A program made the position numbers and the translations under genes. This document shows positions 7,702 through 15,928 of a stretch of DNA of 45,981 nt, piece by piece. The notes beneath the pieces were generated by a model that worked only from the letters and a program-made list of their open reading frames with translations, did not search any database and was not told the DNA's origin. Every line of letters begins with the position of its first letter. Position 1 is the first letter of the stretch. The DNA comes from Hymenobacter coccineus (GTDB lineage Bacteria > Bacteroidota > Bacteroidia > Cytophagales > Hymenobacteraceae), in NCBI RefSeq assembly GCF_001816125.1, contig NZ_MDZA01000177.1:1-45981 (forward strand), written 5' to 3'.

Positions 7702-8559
7702 CACTTGCCCTTTAGTTTCCGTCACCAATTCCTCAAATTCCATGCTGCCGCGCTGGTACACGCCCAGCACGCGCAGCTCCTCCGTCACGCGGGGCAGCTC
7801 TTGCAGCAGCGTGGCTAATTGGGCGGGGTTGTCGAACTCTACGTCGGCGTGGAAGCCGTAGTGCCAGGGCTGGCTGGGGCGCGGGCACGACTGCAACTTG
7901 CTCAAGTTGAGGCCGTGGGCGGCGACCAGCGTGAGCACCTGAGCCAGGCAGCCTGGCGCGTGCGACGTGTAGAAATACAGCGACGCTTTATCAGGTGCGG
8001 CCACGGGCTGAGCTTCCGGGGCCCGCTCCAATACCAGGAACCGGGTGTAATTGTGGGGGTCGTCGTGGATGGCGGGGGCCAGCAATTGCAGGCCGAACGC
8101 CGTCGCCGCTTGGGCCCCCGCCACCACCGCTACGCCTGGGGTTTGGCGCTCGGCCAGTAGCTGGGCGCTGAGGCCGGTGTCTTCGGTTTCAACGAGTTGC
8201 CAGTGGGGGTGCTGGGCCAGGAAATCGCCGCACTGGCGCAGGGCCATGGGGTGCGAGTGCACCGCGAGTACGTCGGCCAGCGTGGTGCCGGGCAGCGCCA
8301 GCAGGTGCTGGTGAATGGGCAGGTACACCTCGCCGCTGATGGTGAGATCAGCGCGCTCTAACAGTAAATAATTAGGCAAGATGCTGCCTGCCAGCGAGTT
8401 TTCCATCGCCATGAGGGCGGCGTCGGCGCGGCCGTCGGCTACTTGGGCCACTACTTCACCGAAGGTGGCGCAGAAGTTCAACGCCGCGTTCGACCCAAAG
8501 TATTGGTGGGCGGCTACTTGGTGGAAACTTCCCTGGAAACCCTGGATGGCAACGCGCAT
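7693..8559 (-). CDS. pheA: Prephenate dehydratase with ACT domain
   Basis: A 288-residue enzyme converting prephenate to phenylpyruvate. The catalytic region runs to about residue 180, with ENSLAGSI (53-60) and the diagnostic TRF (Thr172-Phe174, in NYTRFLVL). Residues 190-275 form the regulatory ACT domain, with a GCLAQVL loop and KLQSCPRP in the place of the usual ESRP motif, expected to bind phenylalanine for feedback inhibition. The ATG at 8559 (MRVAIQG) is chosen; the longer frame upstream of it covers the attenuator and does not look like protein. It is the first structural gene of the operon, downstream of two leader peptides and two terminators. Confidence 0.95.
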   Translation of the reverse strand: MRVAIQGFQGSFHQVAAHQYFGSNAALNFCATFGEVVAQVADGRADAALMAMENSLAGSILPNYLLLERADLTISGEVYLPIHQHLLALPGTTLADVLAVHSHPMALRQCGDFLAQHPHWQLVETEDTGLSAQLLAERQTPGVAVVAGAQAATAFGLQLLAPAIHDDPHNYTRFLVLERAPEAQPVAAPDKASLYFYTSHAPGCLAQVLTLVAAHGLNLSKLQSCPRPSQPWHYGFHADVEFDNPAQLATLLQELPRVTEELRVLGVYQRGSMEFEELVTETKGQVGN

Positions 8560-8584
8560 GGCAGTGGAGGCAAAAAAACGACAA

Positions 8585-8615
8585 TAAAAAAGGCCGCCGG
8601 AAGTCCGGGGGCCTT
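8585..8615 (-). terminator. Attenuator terminator 2, just before pheA
   Basis: On the minus strand AAGGCCCCCGG (8615-8605) pairs with CCGGCGGCCTT (8600-8590) with one C-C mismatch and a four-base loop, followed by TTTTTT. This is a strong intrinsic terminator placed 26 bases before the pheA ATG, between a Phe/Tyr-rich leader peptide and the gene. Its 5' arm can instead pair with CCGGGCCT inside leader 2 (8667-8660), which would prevent terminator formation. Confidence 0.85.
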
Positions 8616-8642
8616 GCTTGGTTGGGGAGGTGTGCTGGTCAA

Positions 8643-8729
8643 TTAGCACCCGCAACGGCAGGCCCGGTTCTTCTTAAAAAAGAAGAAATTGCGGTAGCCG
8701 AAATAATAAAAAGCGGGGGCAGCGAGCAT
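8643..8729 (-). CDS. Phe/Tyr-rich leader peptide 2
   Basis: A 28-codon reading frame, ATG at 8729 and TAA at 8643-8645. It begins MLAAPAFYYFGYRN, continues FFFFKKN and ends RACRCGC. Nine of twelve residues between 7 and 18 are Phe or Tyr, with four Phe codons in a row. It ends 28 bases before terminator 2 and precedes pheA. Such composition and position are the hallmark of a ribosome-stalling leader peptide sensing charged tRNA-Phe and tRNA-Tyr. A second frame over the same bases (ATG at 8751, stop at 8674) is also Phe-rich but less so. No Shine-Dalgarno site is expected in this phylum. Translation is not proven. Confidence 0.75.
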   Translation of the reverse strand: MLAAPAFYYFGYRNFFFFKKNRACRCGC

Positions 8730-8752
8730 CGAAGTATTGAGAAATAAACATT

Positions 8753-8784
8753 AAAAAAGCGCCTCCCGATGAACGAGCGGCGCT
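8753..8784 (-). terminator. Attenuator terminator 1
   Basis: On the minus strand AGCGCC (8784-8779), a 15-base loop and GGCGCT (8763-8758) run into TTTTTT (8758-8753). The loop holds GCTCGTTC (8778-8771), which is the 3' half of the alternative helix described at 8771-8811. It lies between leader peptides 1 and 2. Confidence 0.75.
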
Positions 8785-8811
8785 AGCGGTGGGCTACGAA
8801 GCGGCTCGTTC
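8771..8811 (-). promoter_or_regulatory. Candidate antiterminator helix of attenuator 1
   Basis: GAACGAGC (8811-8804 on the minus strand), beginning with the last base of the leader 1 stop codon, pairs perfectly with GCTCGTTC (8778-8771). After one mismatch, two more pairs reach into the 5' arm of terminator 1, so the two structures compete. A ribosome at the stop codon would cover the left arm and favour termination. A ribosome held on the Phe/Tyr codons upstream would leave it free and favour read-through. This is the textbook order for amino-acid attenuation. Confidence 0.65.
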
Positions 8812-8864
8812 TACGCGGCAGCGCAGAAGTAATAAAAGCCAAAAAAGTAGCTGGTGCGGGGCAT
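8811..8864 (-). CDS. Phe/Tyr-rich leader peptide 1
   Basis: A 17-codon frame, MPRTSYFFGFYYFCAAA, ATG at 8864 and TAG at 8811-8813. Residues 6-13 contain four Phe and three Tyr. It is immediately followed by the antiterminator arm and terminator 1. Together with leader 2 it forms a tandem arrangement upstream of pheA. The region 8865-9002 between this ATG and the divergent M13 peptidase gene must hold the operon promoter; TATTCC-type sequence near 8888-8915 on the minus strand is only a weak candidate. Confidence 0.72.
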   Translation of the reverse strand: MPRTSYFFGFYYFCAAA

Positions 8865-9002
8865 GTGGTGGGGTGTTTGCGGCGGCAAGTTGCGGGCAGA
8901 TAACGGAATATCCTAGCAAGTGAAGAAAAAAGATTGCCCCTAGGGTCCCTAACTAACTGGCGTTAGTACAGCTTTTTCCGCCAAAGATTCTACTTTCACA
9001 GC

Positions 9003-11108
9003 ATGATAAATGCACCCCTTTGCGCAAACCTGGCGGCCGCGGCCCTGGCCCTGGCCAGCTGCGCCGGCAGCACCACGGCCACCACGGCGGTGGCCCCACC
9101 AGCAGCTAGCCCCACCACGCCTCCTGCCGCGCCCGACCCGAAAGGCGTAGGCCTCGACGTGGCCGACCTCGACCGGACGGTGGACGCGTGCGACAACTTC
9201 TACCAGTTTTCGGGCGGCAACTGGCTGAAGAATAATCCGCTGCCCGACTACGCCTCGCGCTGGGGCCCCCGCAACCTGCTCGGCGAGCGCACCCAGAAGC
9301 TGCTGCGACAAATCTTGGAAGACGCGGCCGCCAACCGCAGCGCGGCCCCCGACTCGAACGCCCAGAAAGTGGGCGACTTCTACGCCGCGGCCATGGACAC
9401 GGCGGCCATCGAGCGGGCCGGCCTGGGGCCCCTGCGGCCCGAGCTGGCCCGCATTGGGGCCCTGCGCGACCGGGCGCAGCTGCCCGCGCTCATCGCCCAC
9501 GAGCACGAGCTGCAAACGGGCGTGTTTTTCCGGGGTGGGGTGCAGGTGGACGAGAAAAACACGACCCGCTACGTGGTGCAAATGGACCAGGGCGGCCTCA
9601 CCCTGCCCGACCGCGACTACTACTTCAAAGACGATGCGCGCACGGCCAAGGTGAAGGCCGCGTACCGCGCGTACATGATGCAGGTATTTGGCCTGCTGGG
9701 CGATAAGCCCGCCGAAGCTACCCGCGACGCCGCGGCCGTGGAGCGCATTGAAACCCGCTTGGCCAAGGCTTCGCGCACCCGCGTGGAGCTGCGCGACCCG
9801 CAGGCCAATTACAACCAAATGGCGCTGGCCGCGGCCCAAAAGCGCTACCCGGCCCTCGACCCCGCGCGCCTGCTGGCGGCCCAGCAACTGGGCAAAGCGC
9901 AGGAGGTAATTGTGGGCCAGCCGGCGTTTTTTGACGCGCTGAACGCGGTACTAAAGACCGAGCCGCTGGCCGACCTCAAAGCCTACATGCGCTGGCACTT
10001 GGTGCGCTCGGTGGCCCCGGCGCTGCCCGCGGCCTACGCCGACGCGGCCTTCGCCTACAGCCAGGTGCTGACCGGCGCCAAGCAGCAACCCGCCCGCTGG
10101 AAGCGCGTGCAAACCGCCACCGACCAGAACCTGGGCGAAGCCTTCGGGCAGCTGTACGTAGACCAAGCCTTTAGCCCCGCGGCGAAGCAAAAGGCCTTGG
10201 AAATGGTGAATAACGTGAAGGCCAGCATGGCCGAGCACATCCAAACCAACACCTGGATGAGCGCGCCCACCAAGGCCGAGGCCCTGAAAAAACTGGGGGC
10301 CCTGCACGTAAAAATCGGCTACCCTGACGTGTGGAAGGACTATTCCCAGCTCACCGTCACCCGCGCCTCGTACGTGCAGAACCTGCTGGCCGCCCGCGCA
10401 TGGGACAGCCGCCAGGAACTGGCCAAATTTGGGGGCCCCATCGACCGCAACGAGTGGGGCATGACGCCCTCCACCATTAACGCGTACTACAACCCGCCGT
10501 TGAACGAAATCGTGTTTCCGGCCGGCTACTTGCAGCCGCCGTTCTTCGACCCTAAGGCCGACGACGCGGTGAACTACGGCGCCATCGGCGGGGTGATGGG
10601 CCACGAAATGACCCATGGCTTCGACGACCAGGGCCGCCAGTACGATGCCCAGGGCAACCTGCGTGACTGGTGGACGCCGGCCGACGCGGCCGAGTTCACG
10701 AAGCGAGCCGCCATTGTGGGGCGCCAGTACGACGAGTTTTCGCCCCTCGATTCGGTGCACGTAAACGGCAAGCTGACGATGGGCGAGAACCTGGCCGATT
10801 TTGCCGGCCTCACCGTGGTGTACGGGGCCCTGGAGAAGCAATTGCAGCAGCGCTACGGCGCGGGGCCCCGGCCCAACTTTGACGGCTTCACGCCCGAGCA
10901 GCGCTTTTTCCTGAGCTGGGCCCAGCTGCGGCGCTCCAACATCCGGCCCGAGGCCCTGCGCCAGCAAATCCTCACCGACCCGCACTCGCCCGACCAGTAC
11001 CGCACCATCGGGCCCATCATGAACATGCCGCAGTTCCAGGCCGCGTTTGGCTGCCAGGAGGGCAGCAAGATGACCCGCGCCGTGGCCGACCGGGCCGTAA
11101 TCTGGTAA
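9003..11108 (+). CDS. M13 family zinc metallopeptidase, lipoprotein (neprilysin/PepO-like)
   Basis: A 701-residue exported peptidase. A lipobox (LASC, Cys20) ends the signal sequence, predicting a lipid-anchored envelope protein. The zinc site HEMTH is at 534-538 and the third ligand lies in GENLADF (Glu595), both diagnostic of M13. NAYYNPPLNEIVFPAG just before the zinc site is the conserved substrate-binding segment. M13 enzymes cut short oligopeptides. The gene is divergent from the Phe/Tyr operon and followed by a strong terminator. TACTTTCA (8991-8998) is four bases before the ATG. Confidence 0.93.
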   Translation: MINAPLCANLAAAALALASCAGSTTATTAVAPPAASPTTPPAAPDPKGVGLDVADLDRTVDACDNFYQFSGGNWLKNNPLPDYASRWGPRNLLGERTQKLLRQILEDAAANRSAAPDSNAQKVGDFYAAAMDTAAIERAGLGPLRPELARIGALRDRAQLPALIAHEHELQTGVFFRGGVQVDEKNTTRYVVQMDQGGLTLPDRDYYFKDDARTAKVKAAYRAYMMQVFGLLGDKPAEATRDAAAVERIETRLAKASRTRVELRDPQANYNQMALAAAQKRYPALDPARLLAAQQLGKAQEVIVGQPAFFDALNAVLKTEPLADLKAYMRWHLVRSVAPALPAAYADAAFAYSQVLTGAKQQPARWKRVQTATDQNLGEAFGQLYVDQAFSPAAKQKALEMVNNVKASMAEHIQTNTWMSAPTKAEALKKLGALHVKIGYPDVWKDYSQLTVTRASYVQNLLAARAWDSRQELAKFGGPIDRNEWGMTPSTINAYYNPPLNEIVFPAGYLQPPFFDPKADDAVNYGAIGGVMGHEMTHGFDDQGRQYDAQGNLRDWWTPADAAEFTKRAAIVGRQYDEFSPLDSVHVNGKLTMGENLADFAGLTVVYGALEKQLQQRYGAGPRPNFDGFTPEQRFFLSWAQLRRSNIRPEALRQQILTDPHSPDQYRTIGPIMNMPQFQAAFGCQEGSKMTRAVADRAVIW

Positions 11109-11125
11109 CGGGCAACGCCGCCGCA

Positions 11126-11181
11126 CCGCCAAAAAAGTAGGGGCCCCCGGCGCAAGCTGGGGGCCCCTACTTTTTTGGCGG
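11126..11181. terminator. Perfect 23-bp inverted repeat, bidirectional terminator
   Basis: Left arm 11126-11148 and right arm 11159-11181 are exact reverse complements around a ten-base loop. The inner stem contains GTAGGGGCCCCC and the outer flanks are A and T runs, so a terminator with a U-tract forms in both directions. It ends the M13 gene. Confidence 0.9.
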
Positions 11182-11194
11182 ATGGCCCAGAGTG

Positions 11195-11208
11195 TGCAAC
11201 CGATTGCA
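11195..11208. promoter_or_regulatory. LacI-family-like operator upstream of the GH10 gene
   Basis: TGCAACCGATTGCA is symmetric except at its centre (arms TGCAA and TTGCA) and close to typical LacI-family operators with a central CG step. It lies about 220 bases before the xylanase start. The remainder of 11182-11429 is AT-rich with no gene. Confidence 0.4.
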
Positions 11209-11258
11209 TAAGTGGAACGGCGGCGCCAAATATTTCTTTAGTAAGCCCTGGCTATCAC

Positions 11259-11292
11259 AAACGTTTAGGGTAACTATCGGAAACGGTTTTGC
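11259..11292. promoter_or_regulatory. Two further operator-like sites upstream of the GH10 gene
   Basis: AAACGTTT (11259-11266) is a perfect palindrome, and GGAAACGGTTTTGC (11279-11292) repeats the AAACG-GTTT pattern 20 bases later. With the site at 11195 they give three candidate sites for a sugar-responsive regulator. Binding is inference. Confidence 0.35.
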
Positions 11293-11429
11293 TTGATTAT
11301 GAAGAGATTATTTAGATAAAATGCCTGGTTGGCGTGTAACAAAAGTCCCTTGCTTCCCATTAGGAATCCTATAACTGGGGCTTCGTGGCCCGCACTCCAA
11401 CCCGCTTTTTCCACATAATTTCCTTTCTG

Positions 11430-13394
11430 ATGAGAATACCTCAACGCATTTTACTGGCGCTGGCAACGGCGTTTGGTATCCATTGCACTGCCTGGGCTCA
11501 GAACGCCCCGGTGGTGGTGGAGGCCGAAGCTGGCACATCGGTGCCATCCACCGTAACCGGCACTACCGCTGGCGACTGGGCCAGCCGCACCGTGGCCGCC
11601 GCGGGCACCGCCCCGGCCATTACCTACGTAACCGCGCTGACCGACGCATCGGCCTACAATACCAACGGCGGCGTGGGCGGCGGGGCCCCGGCCACCGACG
11701 CCCGGGTGCTCACCTACGCTATTACGTTTCCGGGGGCGGGCAGCTACGATTTGTACGCCCGCATCCGGACGGGGGCGGGGGCTGGCAACGACGACAGCTA
11801 CTTCTACGCCAACACGTTTGGGACGAAAAGCTCGACCACGGTGGCCGATTGGGTGACGGCCAACGGGCTCTTCAACGTGGGCTACGTGGCCGGCGCTACT
11901 TTGCCCGTGGACGGCGGCGGCAGTGGCGGCACGGGGGTATGGAAGTGGGTGAATATGTCGAAGTTTACGGTGAACGGCAGCGCGGCCACGGCCTTCACGG
12001 TGGCCGCCGGGGCCCTCACCCAGACCTTCCAGATCGGAGCCCGCGAAGACGGGCTGGACATTGATAAGTTCGTGTTTGGGCAAACGGGACGGTTTTTCAC
12101 GGTAGCCAACCTCGACGCGGGCACCCAGGGCGCGGCCACGGCCCCGGTGGCCTTCGTGCCCAGCGGCCCGGCCCTGGCCACGGGCAAGGCCAAGTACCTG
12201 GGCAGCGCCTACAGCACGGCCCAATCGCTGTATTTCGATAAGTACTGGAACGCAGTGACGCCCGAAAACGGTGGCAAGTGGGGCAGTGTGGAAGGTACCC
12301 GCGGCACCTACAACTGGGCCGACCTGGATAGCGCTTACAACCGGGCAGCCAAAATCGGCGGCGTCTTCCGGCTGCACACCCTGATCTGGGGGGCCCAGCA
12401 GCCCGCGTGGTTGGTAGCCCTCCCGGCCGCCGACCAGCTGGCGGCCATCAATGCCTGGTTTGGGGCCCTGGCCACCCACTTTGCAGGCAAGAAAATTGAC
12501 TTCATCGACGTGGTAAACGAGCCCATCCACACGCCCCCGACGGGCTTTGTAACCTTTGGCGGCATGGCCGGCACCGTTGACCCAACCGGGGGGGGCTACA
12601 TCAACGCGCTGGGCGGTACCGGCACCACGGGCTACGACTGGATCATCACTTCCTTTCAGCTGGCCCGCCAGTATTTCCCCGCGGCCAAGTTGGTACTCAA
12701 CGAGTACAGCATCGTGAACGACGGCAATTCGGCAGCTAAGTACGTGACGATGATTAATTTGCTGAAAACGCGCAACCTCATCGACGGGGTGGGCCTCCAG
12801 GGCCACGCCTTCTCCACGGGGTCCGCTTCGGTGGCCACCATGACCGCCAACCTGAACACCGTGGCCGCCCCCGGCGTGCCGCTCTACATCACAGAGTACG
12901 ACTCGGACGGCCTCACCGACGCGGCCCAGCTGGCCGAGTACCAGCGCGTGTTTCCGCTGTTTTGGGAGTACCCGGCCGTAAAGGGCATCACGCTATGGGG
13001 CTTCCGCGTGGGCCACTGGCGCACTGCCCAGGGCGACAACCTCGTGAACGCCGACAACACCGAGCGCCCGGCCCTGGCCTGGCTGCGCACCTACGTGCAA
13101 GGCACGGTGCTGGCCGCCAAGGCCACGGGCGCGGCCAGCGCCGGCATTTTTGCCTACCCTAACCCTGCCACGGCCGGGCGCGTGTCGCTCAGCTTGCCCG
13201 CCGCCCTGGCCCAGCAAACCGTGGACGTATCGGTAATTGACGCCCTGGGCCGGGCCGTGCTGCGCACGGCGCTGCCCGCCGCGGCCGGCGGCACGGTGCG
13301 CGCGCTGCTGCTGCCCGGCGTGGCCCCGGGGCCCTACACCGTGCGCGTACAAACGGCCACTGGCGCGTTTAGCCAGCACTTGTTTGTGCAATAA
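11430..13394 (+). CDS. GH10 endo-beta-1,4-xylanase with N-terminal carbohydrate-binding-like domain and T9SS tail
   Basis: A 654-residue secreted enzyme. The signal peptide (residues 1-24, ending AWAQ) is followed by a beta-rich domain of about 200 residues that starts VVVEAEAG, resembling CBM6/35-type modules. The GH10 barrel then runs with AVTPENGGKWG, the acid/base glutamate in VVNEP (Glu364) and the nucleophile in YITEYD (Glu489). The C-terminal 80 residues start IFAYPNPATAG and form a type IX secretion sorting domain, so the enzyme should be exported and either released or anchored. The start at 11430 is preferred over the in-frame ATG at 11385 because it begins the signal peptide. It hydrolyses xylan internally. 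Confidence 0.93.
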   Translation: MRIPQRILLALATAFGIHCTAWAQNAPVVVEAEAGTSVPSTVTGTTAGDWASRTVAAAGTAPAITYVTALTDASAYNTNGGVGGGAPATDARVLTYAITFPGAGSYDLYARIRTGAGAGNDDSYFYANTFGTKSSTTVADWVTANGLFNVGYVAGATLPVDGGGSGGTGVWKWVNMSKFTVNGSAATAFTVAAGALTQTFQIGAREDGLDIDKFVFGQTGRFFTVANLDAGTQGAATAPVAFVPSGPALATGKAKYLGSAYSTAQSLYFDKYWNAVTPENGGKWGSVEGTRGTYNWADLDSAYNRAAKIGGVFRLHTLIWGAQQPAWLVALPAADQLAAINAWFGALATHFAGKKIDFIDVVNEPIHTPPTGFVTFGGMAGTVDPTGGGYINALGGTGTTGYDWIITSFQLARQYFPAAKLVLNEYSIVNDGNSAAKYVTMINLLKTRNLIDGVGLQGHAFSTGSASVATMTANLNTVAAPGVPLYITEYDSDGLTDAAQLAEYQRVFPLFWEYPAVKGITLWGFRVGHWRTAQGDNLVNADNTERPALAWLRTYVQGTVLAAKATGAASAGIFAYPNPATAGRVSLSLPAALAQQTVDVSVIDALGRAVLRTALPAAAGGTVRALLLPGVAPGPYTVRVQTATGAFSQHLFVQ

Positions 13395-13436
13395 CCACGC
13401 TGGCGGGCCGGTGGGTGACTCAAAACGCCCGCTAAT

Positions 13437-13486
13437 AGAAACGACTACGGGAGCGGCGCATTGCCGGCTCCCCCGTAGTCGTTTCT
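13437..13486. terminator. Hairpin terminator after the GH10 gene
   Basis: AGAAACGACTACGGG and its reverse complement CCCGTAGTCGTTTCT form 15 pairs, with a further GC-rich inner stem after a small bulge. It lies between the convergent GH10 and pirin genes. No long T-run follows. Confidence 0.7.
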
Positions 13487-13513
13487 GGTAAAATCCTGTT
13501 TGTCAAGCGGCTG

Positions 13514-14377
13514 CTACCCGTTCCAGGTGCCGAATTTGCCGAGCTGGTAGTCTTGGTAGGCTTCCTGGATTTCGGCTTCGGTGTTCATCACAAAGGGGCC
13601 GTAGGCTATTTTGGGCTCCTTAAGGGGTAGGGCGTGGCCGAGGAGCAACACGCTGTCGGTGAGGGCCTCAACGGTGAGCTTGTCGCCGTCGTGGTTGAAT
13701 TCCACCAGCTGGCGTTCCTGGGTGTCGGTGCCGTTGGCGCGCAGCTGGCCGGCCACGGTGTAGAAGAAAATGGTGCGCGCCGCCGCAATGGGCAGCGCTA
13801 CCCGGGCCCCCGCCGCCAATTCGAGCCAGGCCAGCTGCACATCGGCCAGCGACGCGATGGGCCCCGTGGTGCCGGCCCACTCGCCCGACACGGCGTGGAT
13901 GACGACGCCATCGGCCGCCGCCACCAGCGGAATGTCGCTGGCTTGCAGGCCGGTGTAGCGCGGTTCGGTCATCTTGTGGGCGGCCGGCAGGTTCACCCAG
14001 AGCTGCAAAATCTCTAGGGGCCCCCCGGTTGCCTTGAACTCATCGGACGACACTTCGGCGTGAATCAGCCCGGCGCCGGCCGTCATCCATTGGATGCCGC
14101 CAGCCGCAATCACGCTCTCGTGGCCGCTGCTGTCCTTGTGCAGGATGTCGCCGTTCAGGATAAACGTTACTGTTTCGAACCCGCGGTGCGGGTGCGGCCC
14201 AAAGGGCAGGCCCTGGTTGTGAGGCCGGTACACCTGGGGCCCGTGGTGGTTGAGAAACAGAAAGGGGTCGACGTAATCGACGGAATCGGTGGGCAGGGCC
14301 CGGTAAGTCAGCAGGTCGGCAATGGGGGCATTGACAGCCCGGTGCTGCTGCCGGACGGTGCGAAGGGAGGGAATCAT
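13514..14377 (-). CDS. Pirin family protein (quercetinase-like bicupin)
   Basis: A 287-residue cupin protein. The N-terminal cupin has the pirin signature with metal ligands in HPHRGFETVT and a later HAE following GGIQWMTAGAGLI. VDPFLFLNHHGP is also typical. Bacterial pirins have been linked to quercetin 2,3-dioxygenase activity and stress responses; the natural substrate here is unknown. The ATG at 14377 (MIPSLRTV) is chosen over a longer frame that runs through a hairpin. Confidence 0.92.
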   Translation of the reverse strand: MIPSLRTVRQQHRAVNAPIADLLTYRALPTDSVDYVDPFLFLNHHGPQVYRPHNQGLPFGPHPHRGFETVTFILNGDILHKDSSGHESVIAAGGIQWMTAGAGLIHAEVSSDEFKATGGPLEILQLWVNLPAAHKMTEPRYTGLQASDIPLVAAADGVVIHAVSGEWAGTTGPIASLADVQLAWLELAAGARVALPIAAARTIFFYTVAGQLRANGTDTQERQLVEFNHDGDKLTVEALTDSVLLLGHALPLKEPKIAYGPFVMNTEAEIQEAYQDYQLGKFGTWNG

Positions 14378-14394
14378 AGCTGGGTAGTAGCAAA

Positions 14395-14433
14395 GGCAAC
14401 GGCGCGGGGCCCCGGGGGGCCCGCGCCGTTGCC
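14395..14433 (-). terminator. GC-rich hairpin between the oxidoreductase and pirin genes
   Basis: GGCAACGGCGCGGG (14395-14408) and its exact complement (14420-14433) flank an eleven-base loop. The hairpin lies after the Gfo/Idh stop and before the pirin start on the same strand. The T-run is weak, so partial read-through is possible. Confidence 0.6.
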
Positions 14434-14459
14434 GCAGAGTGAGGGAAAGCAGGGCAAAG

Positions 14460-15821
14460 CTACGCCAGCTCCTCAGTAGGGGCGGGGCCCCGGAAAGCAT
14501 CAGTTTTGCCCACGCCGGCGGTTAGCTTCACGGGCCGGTTTTCCTTCGCCGATTGGTAGATGGCTTCCATGATTCGCTGGTCCTGGAGGCCTTCTTCGCC
14601 GGGCGTGTAGGGCGTTTTGTTATTGCGCACGCACTCGGCCATGTGGTCCATTTCGAGGGCAAACTGCTGCTTGGCGGGGTTGCTCGGGATTTCCGTCACC
14701 TGCTTGCCGTTGGGGGCGTGCACCAGCTCCTGCTTCAGGCCCTTGTAGGGGAAGGCCGGGTCCATTTTGATGGTGCCGGTTTCGGCGTGCACGGCGTAGC
14801 TCTTGGCGTTGAACGAGCCGTAGCCCGTCATGCACTGCGAAATAACGCCGCTGGGGAAACGCAGCGTAAAGCTCACGTTCTCTTCGATTTCCTTAAAACG
14901 GTCGTCGCCGGGTGTGCTGTAAATCTGGGCCGAAACCTCGTTGGGCTCCTCGCCCAGCAAAAAGCGCGTGGTGTTGAGGCAGTACAGGCCCACGTCGGGC
15001 AAAGAGCCGCCGCCAGCCAGGGCTTTTTTGTGGCGCCACTGCTGGTCGTGGGCCTGGTTCTGGCAATTCATCATCTGGATGAGCTTGGTTTTGCCATAGG
15101 TCTTGTCGCGCACCAGCTTCATGGCGGCCCGGTTCAGGGGCTCGTACTGAATGCGGTAGGCAATCATCAGCTTCTTGCCGGCCTTGTTGCAGGCGGCAAT
15201 CATTTCCTCGCACTCCTTCACCGAGTTAGCCATCGGCTTCTCGCACAGAATGTGCTTGCCGGCCTTGGCCCCGCGCAGCGTGAACTCGTGGTGCTGCGAG
15301 TTGGGCAGCACGATGTAAATCACCTGCACTTCGGGGTTGTCCTTGAGCTGGTCGTAGGTCTGGTACGAGTAGCAGCTGCTGGCCTTGATGCCGTACTGCT
15401 TGGCAGCCTTGGCCATTTTGTCGGCGTCGCCGCTCACCAAGGCCACCGGCTTGCAGTGCTTGGCATGCCCAAAAGCCGGCAGAATTTCGGCCAGCGTGAG
15501 GTGGCCCAGGCCCACAATGGCAAAGCCCACGCGCTGGTCGGGCGCGTCGGGGTTGGGGAAGGGGCCGGGCTTGGGGTCGGTGGGGGCCTCCAGCGGCGGC
15601 AGCTTGATGTCGAGGTCGCCGCTGGGCGTTTGGGCCTGGGTGCCGAAGCCGCTTAGGTCGGCGGCTTCAGCGGCGGCCAGGGGCAGGGCCCCCGCCACGG
15701 CGGTGGCCAGCAGGCCGCGGCCGGCGTGGTTGATGAACTGGCGGCGCGAGGCGTCGGTGGCACCCGTAGCGGGGGTATCGGCCCCGGGCCCAAAGGCTGG
15801 AGCGGAGGAATCTTGGAACAT
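14460..15821 (-). CDS. Tat-exported Gfo/Idh/MocA family oxidoreductase
   Basis: A 453-residue NAD(P)-dependent oxidoreductase. Residues 25-55 form a twin-arginine signal (ASRRQFINHAG then a hydrophobic stretch ending LPLAAAEA), so it is folded with cofactor before export. The nucleotide-binding part has VGFAIVGLGHLTLAEILP, and the family motif CEKPMANS sits in the usual place. This arrangement resembles glucose-fructose oxidoreductase and similar periplasmic enzymes acting on sugars or sugar acids. The substrate is not identifiable. Followed by a hairpin and the pirin gene. Confidence 0.9.
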   Translation of the reverse strand: MFQDSSAPAFGPGADTPATGATDASRRQFINHAGRGLLATAVAGALPLAAAEAADLSGFGTQAQTPSGDLDIKLPPLEAPTDPKPGPFPNPDAPDQRVGFAIVGLGHLTLAEILPAFGHAKHCKPVALVSGDADKMAKAAKQYGIKASSCYSYQTYDQLKDNPEVQVIYIVLPNSQHHEFTLRGAKAGKHILCEKPMANSVKECEEMIAACNKAGKKLMIAYRIQYEPLNRAAMKLVRDKTYGKTKLIQMMNCQNQAHDQQWRHKKALAGGGSLPDVGLYCLNTTRFLLGEEPNEVSAQIYSTPGDDRFKEIEENVSFTLRFPSGVISQCMTGYGSFNAKSYAVHAETGTIKMDPAFPYKGLKQELVHAPNGKQVTEIPSNPAKQQFALEMDHMAECVRNNKTPYTPGEEGLQDQRIMEAIYQSAKENRPVKLTAGVGKTDAFRGPAPTEELA

Positions 15822-15928
15822 AACGCGAAAAGATGATAAAACGAACAGTGGCTTGGCTGTACGTGCCGGGCCGGGGGTTGCGTTGCTACGGCCGCGCTTG
15901 CTAGGGCCTCATCTTTCCGCTGGGGCCC

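Noticed and set aside
9951..11132. Long minus-strand frame opposite the M13 peptidase
   Set aside because: It is an antisense shadow of a gene with diagnostic zinc-peptidase motifs.
11451..12806. Long minus-strand open frame (451 codons) opposite the GH10 gene
   Set aside because: It mirrors a high-GC coding gene with clear GH10 motifs on the plus strand; the antisense product is His/Gly/Val-rich and has no motif.
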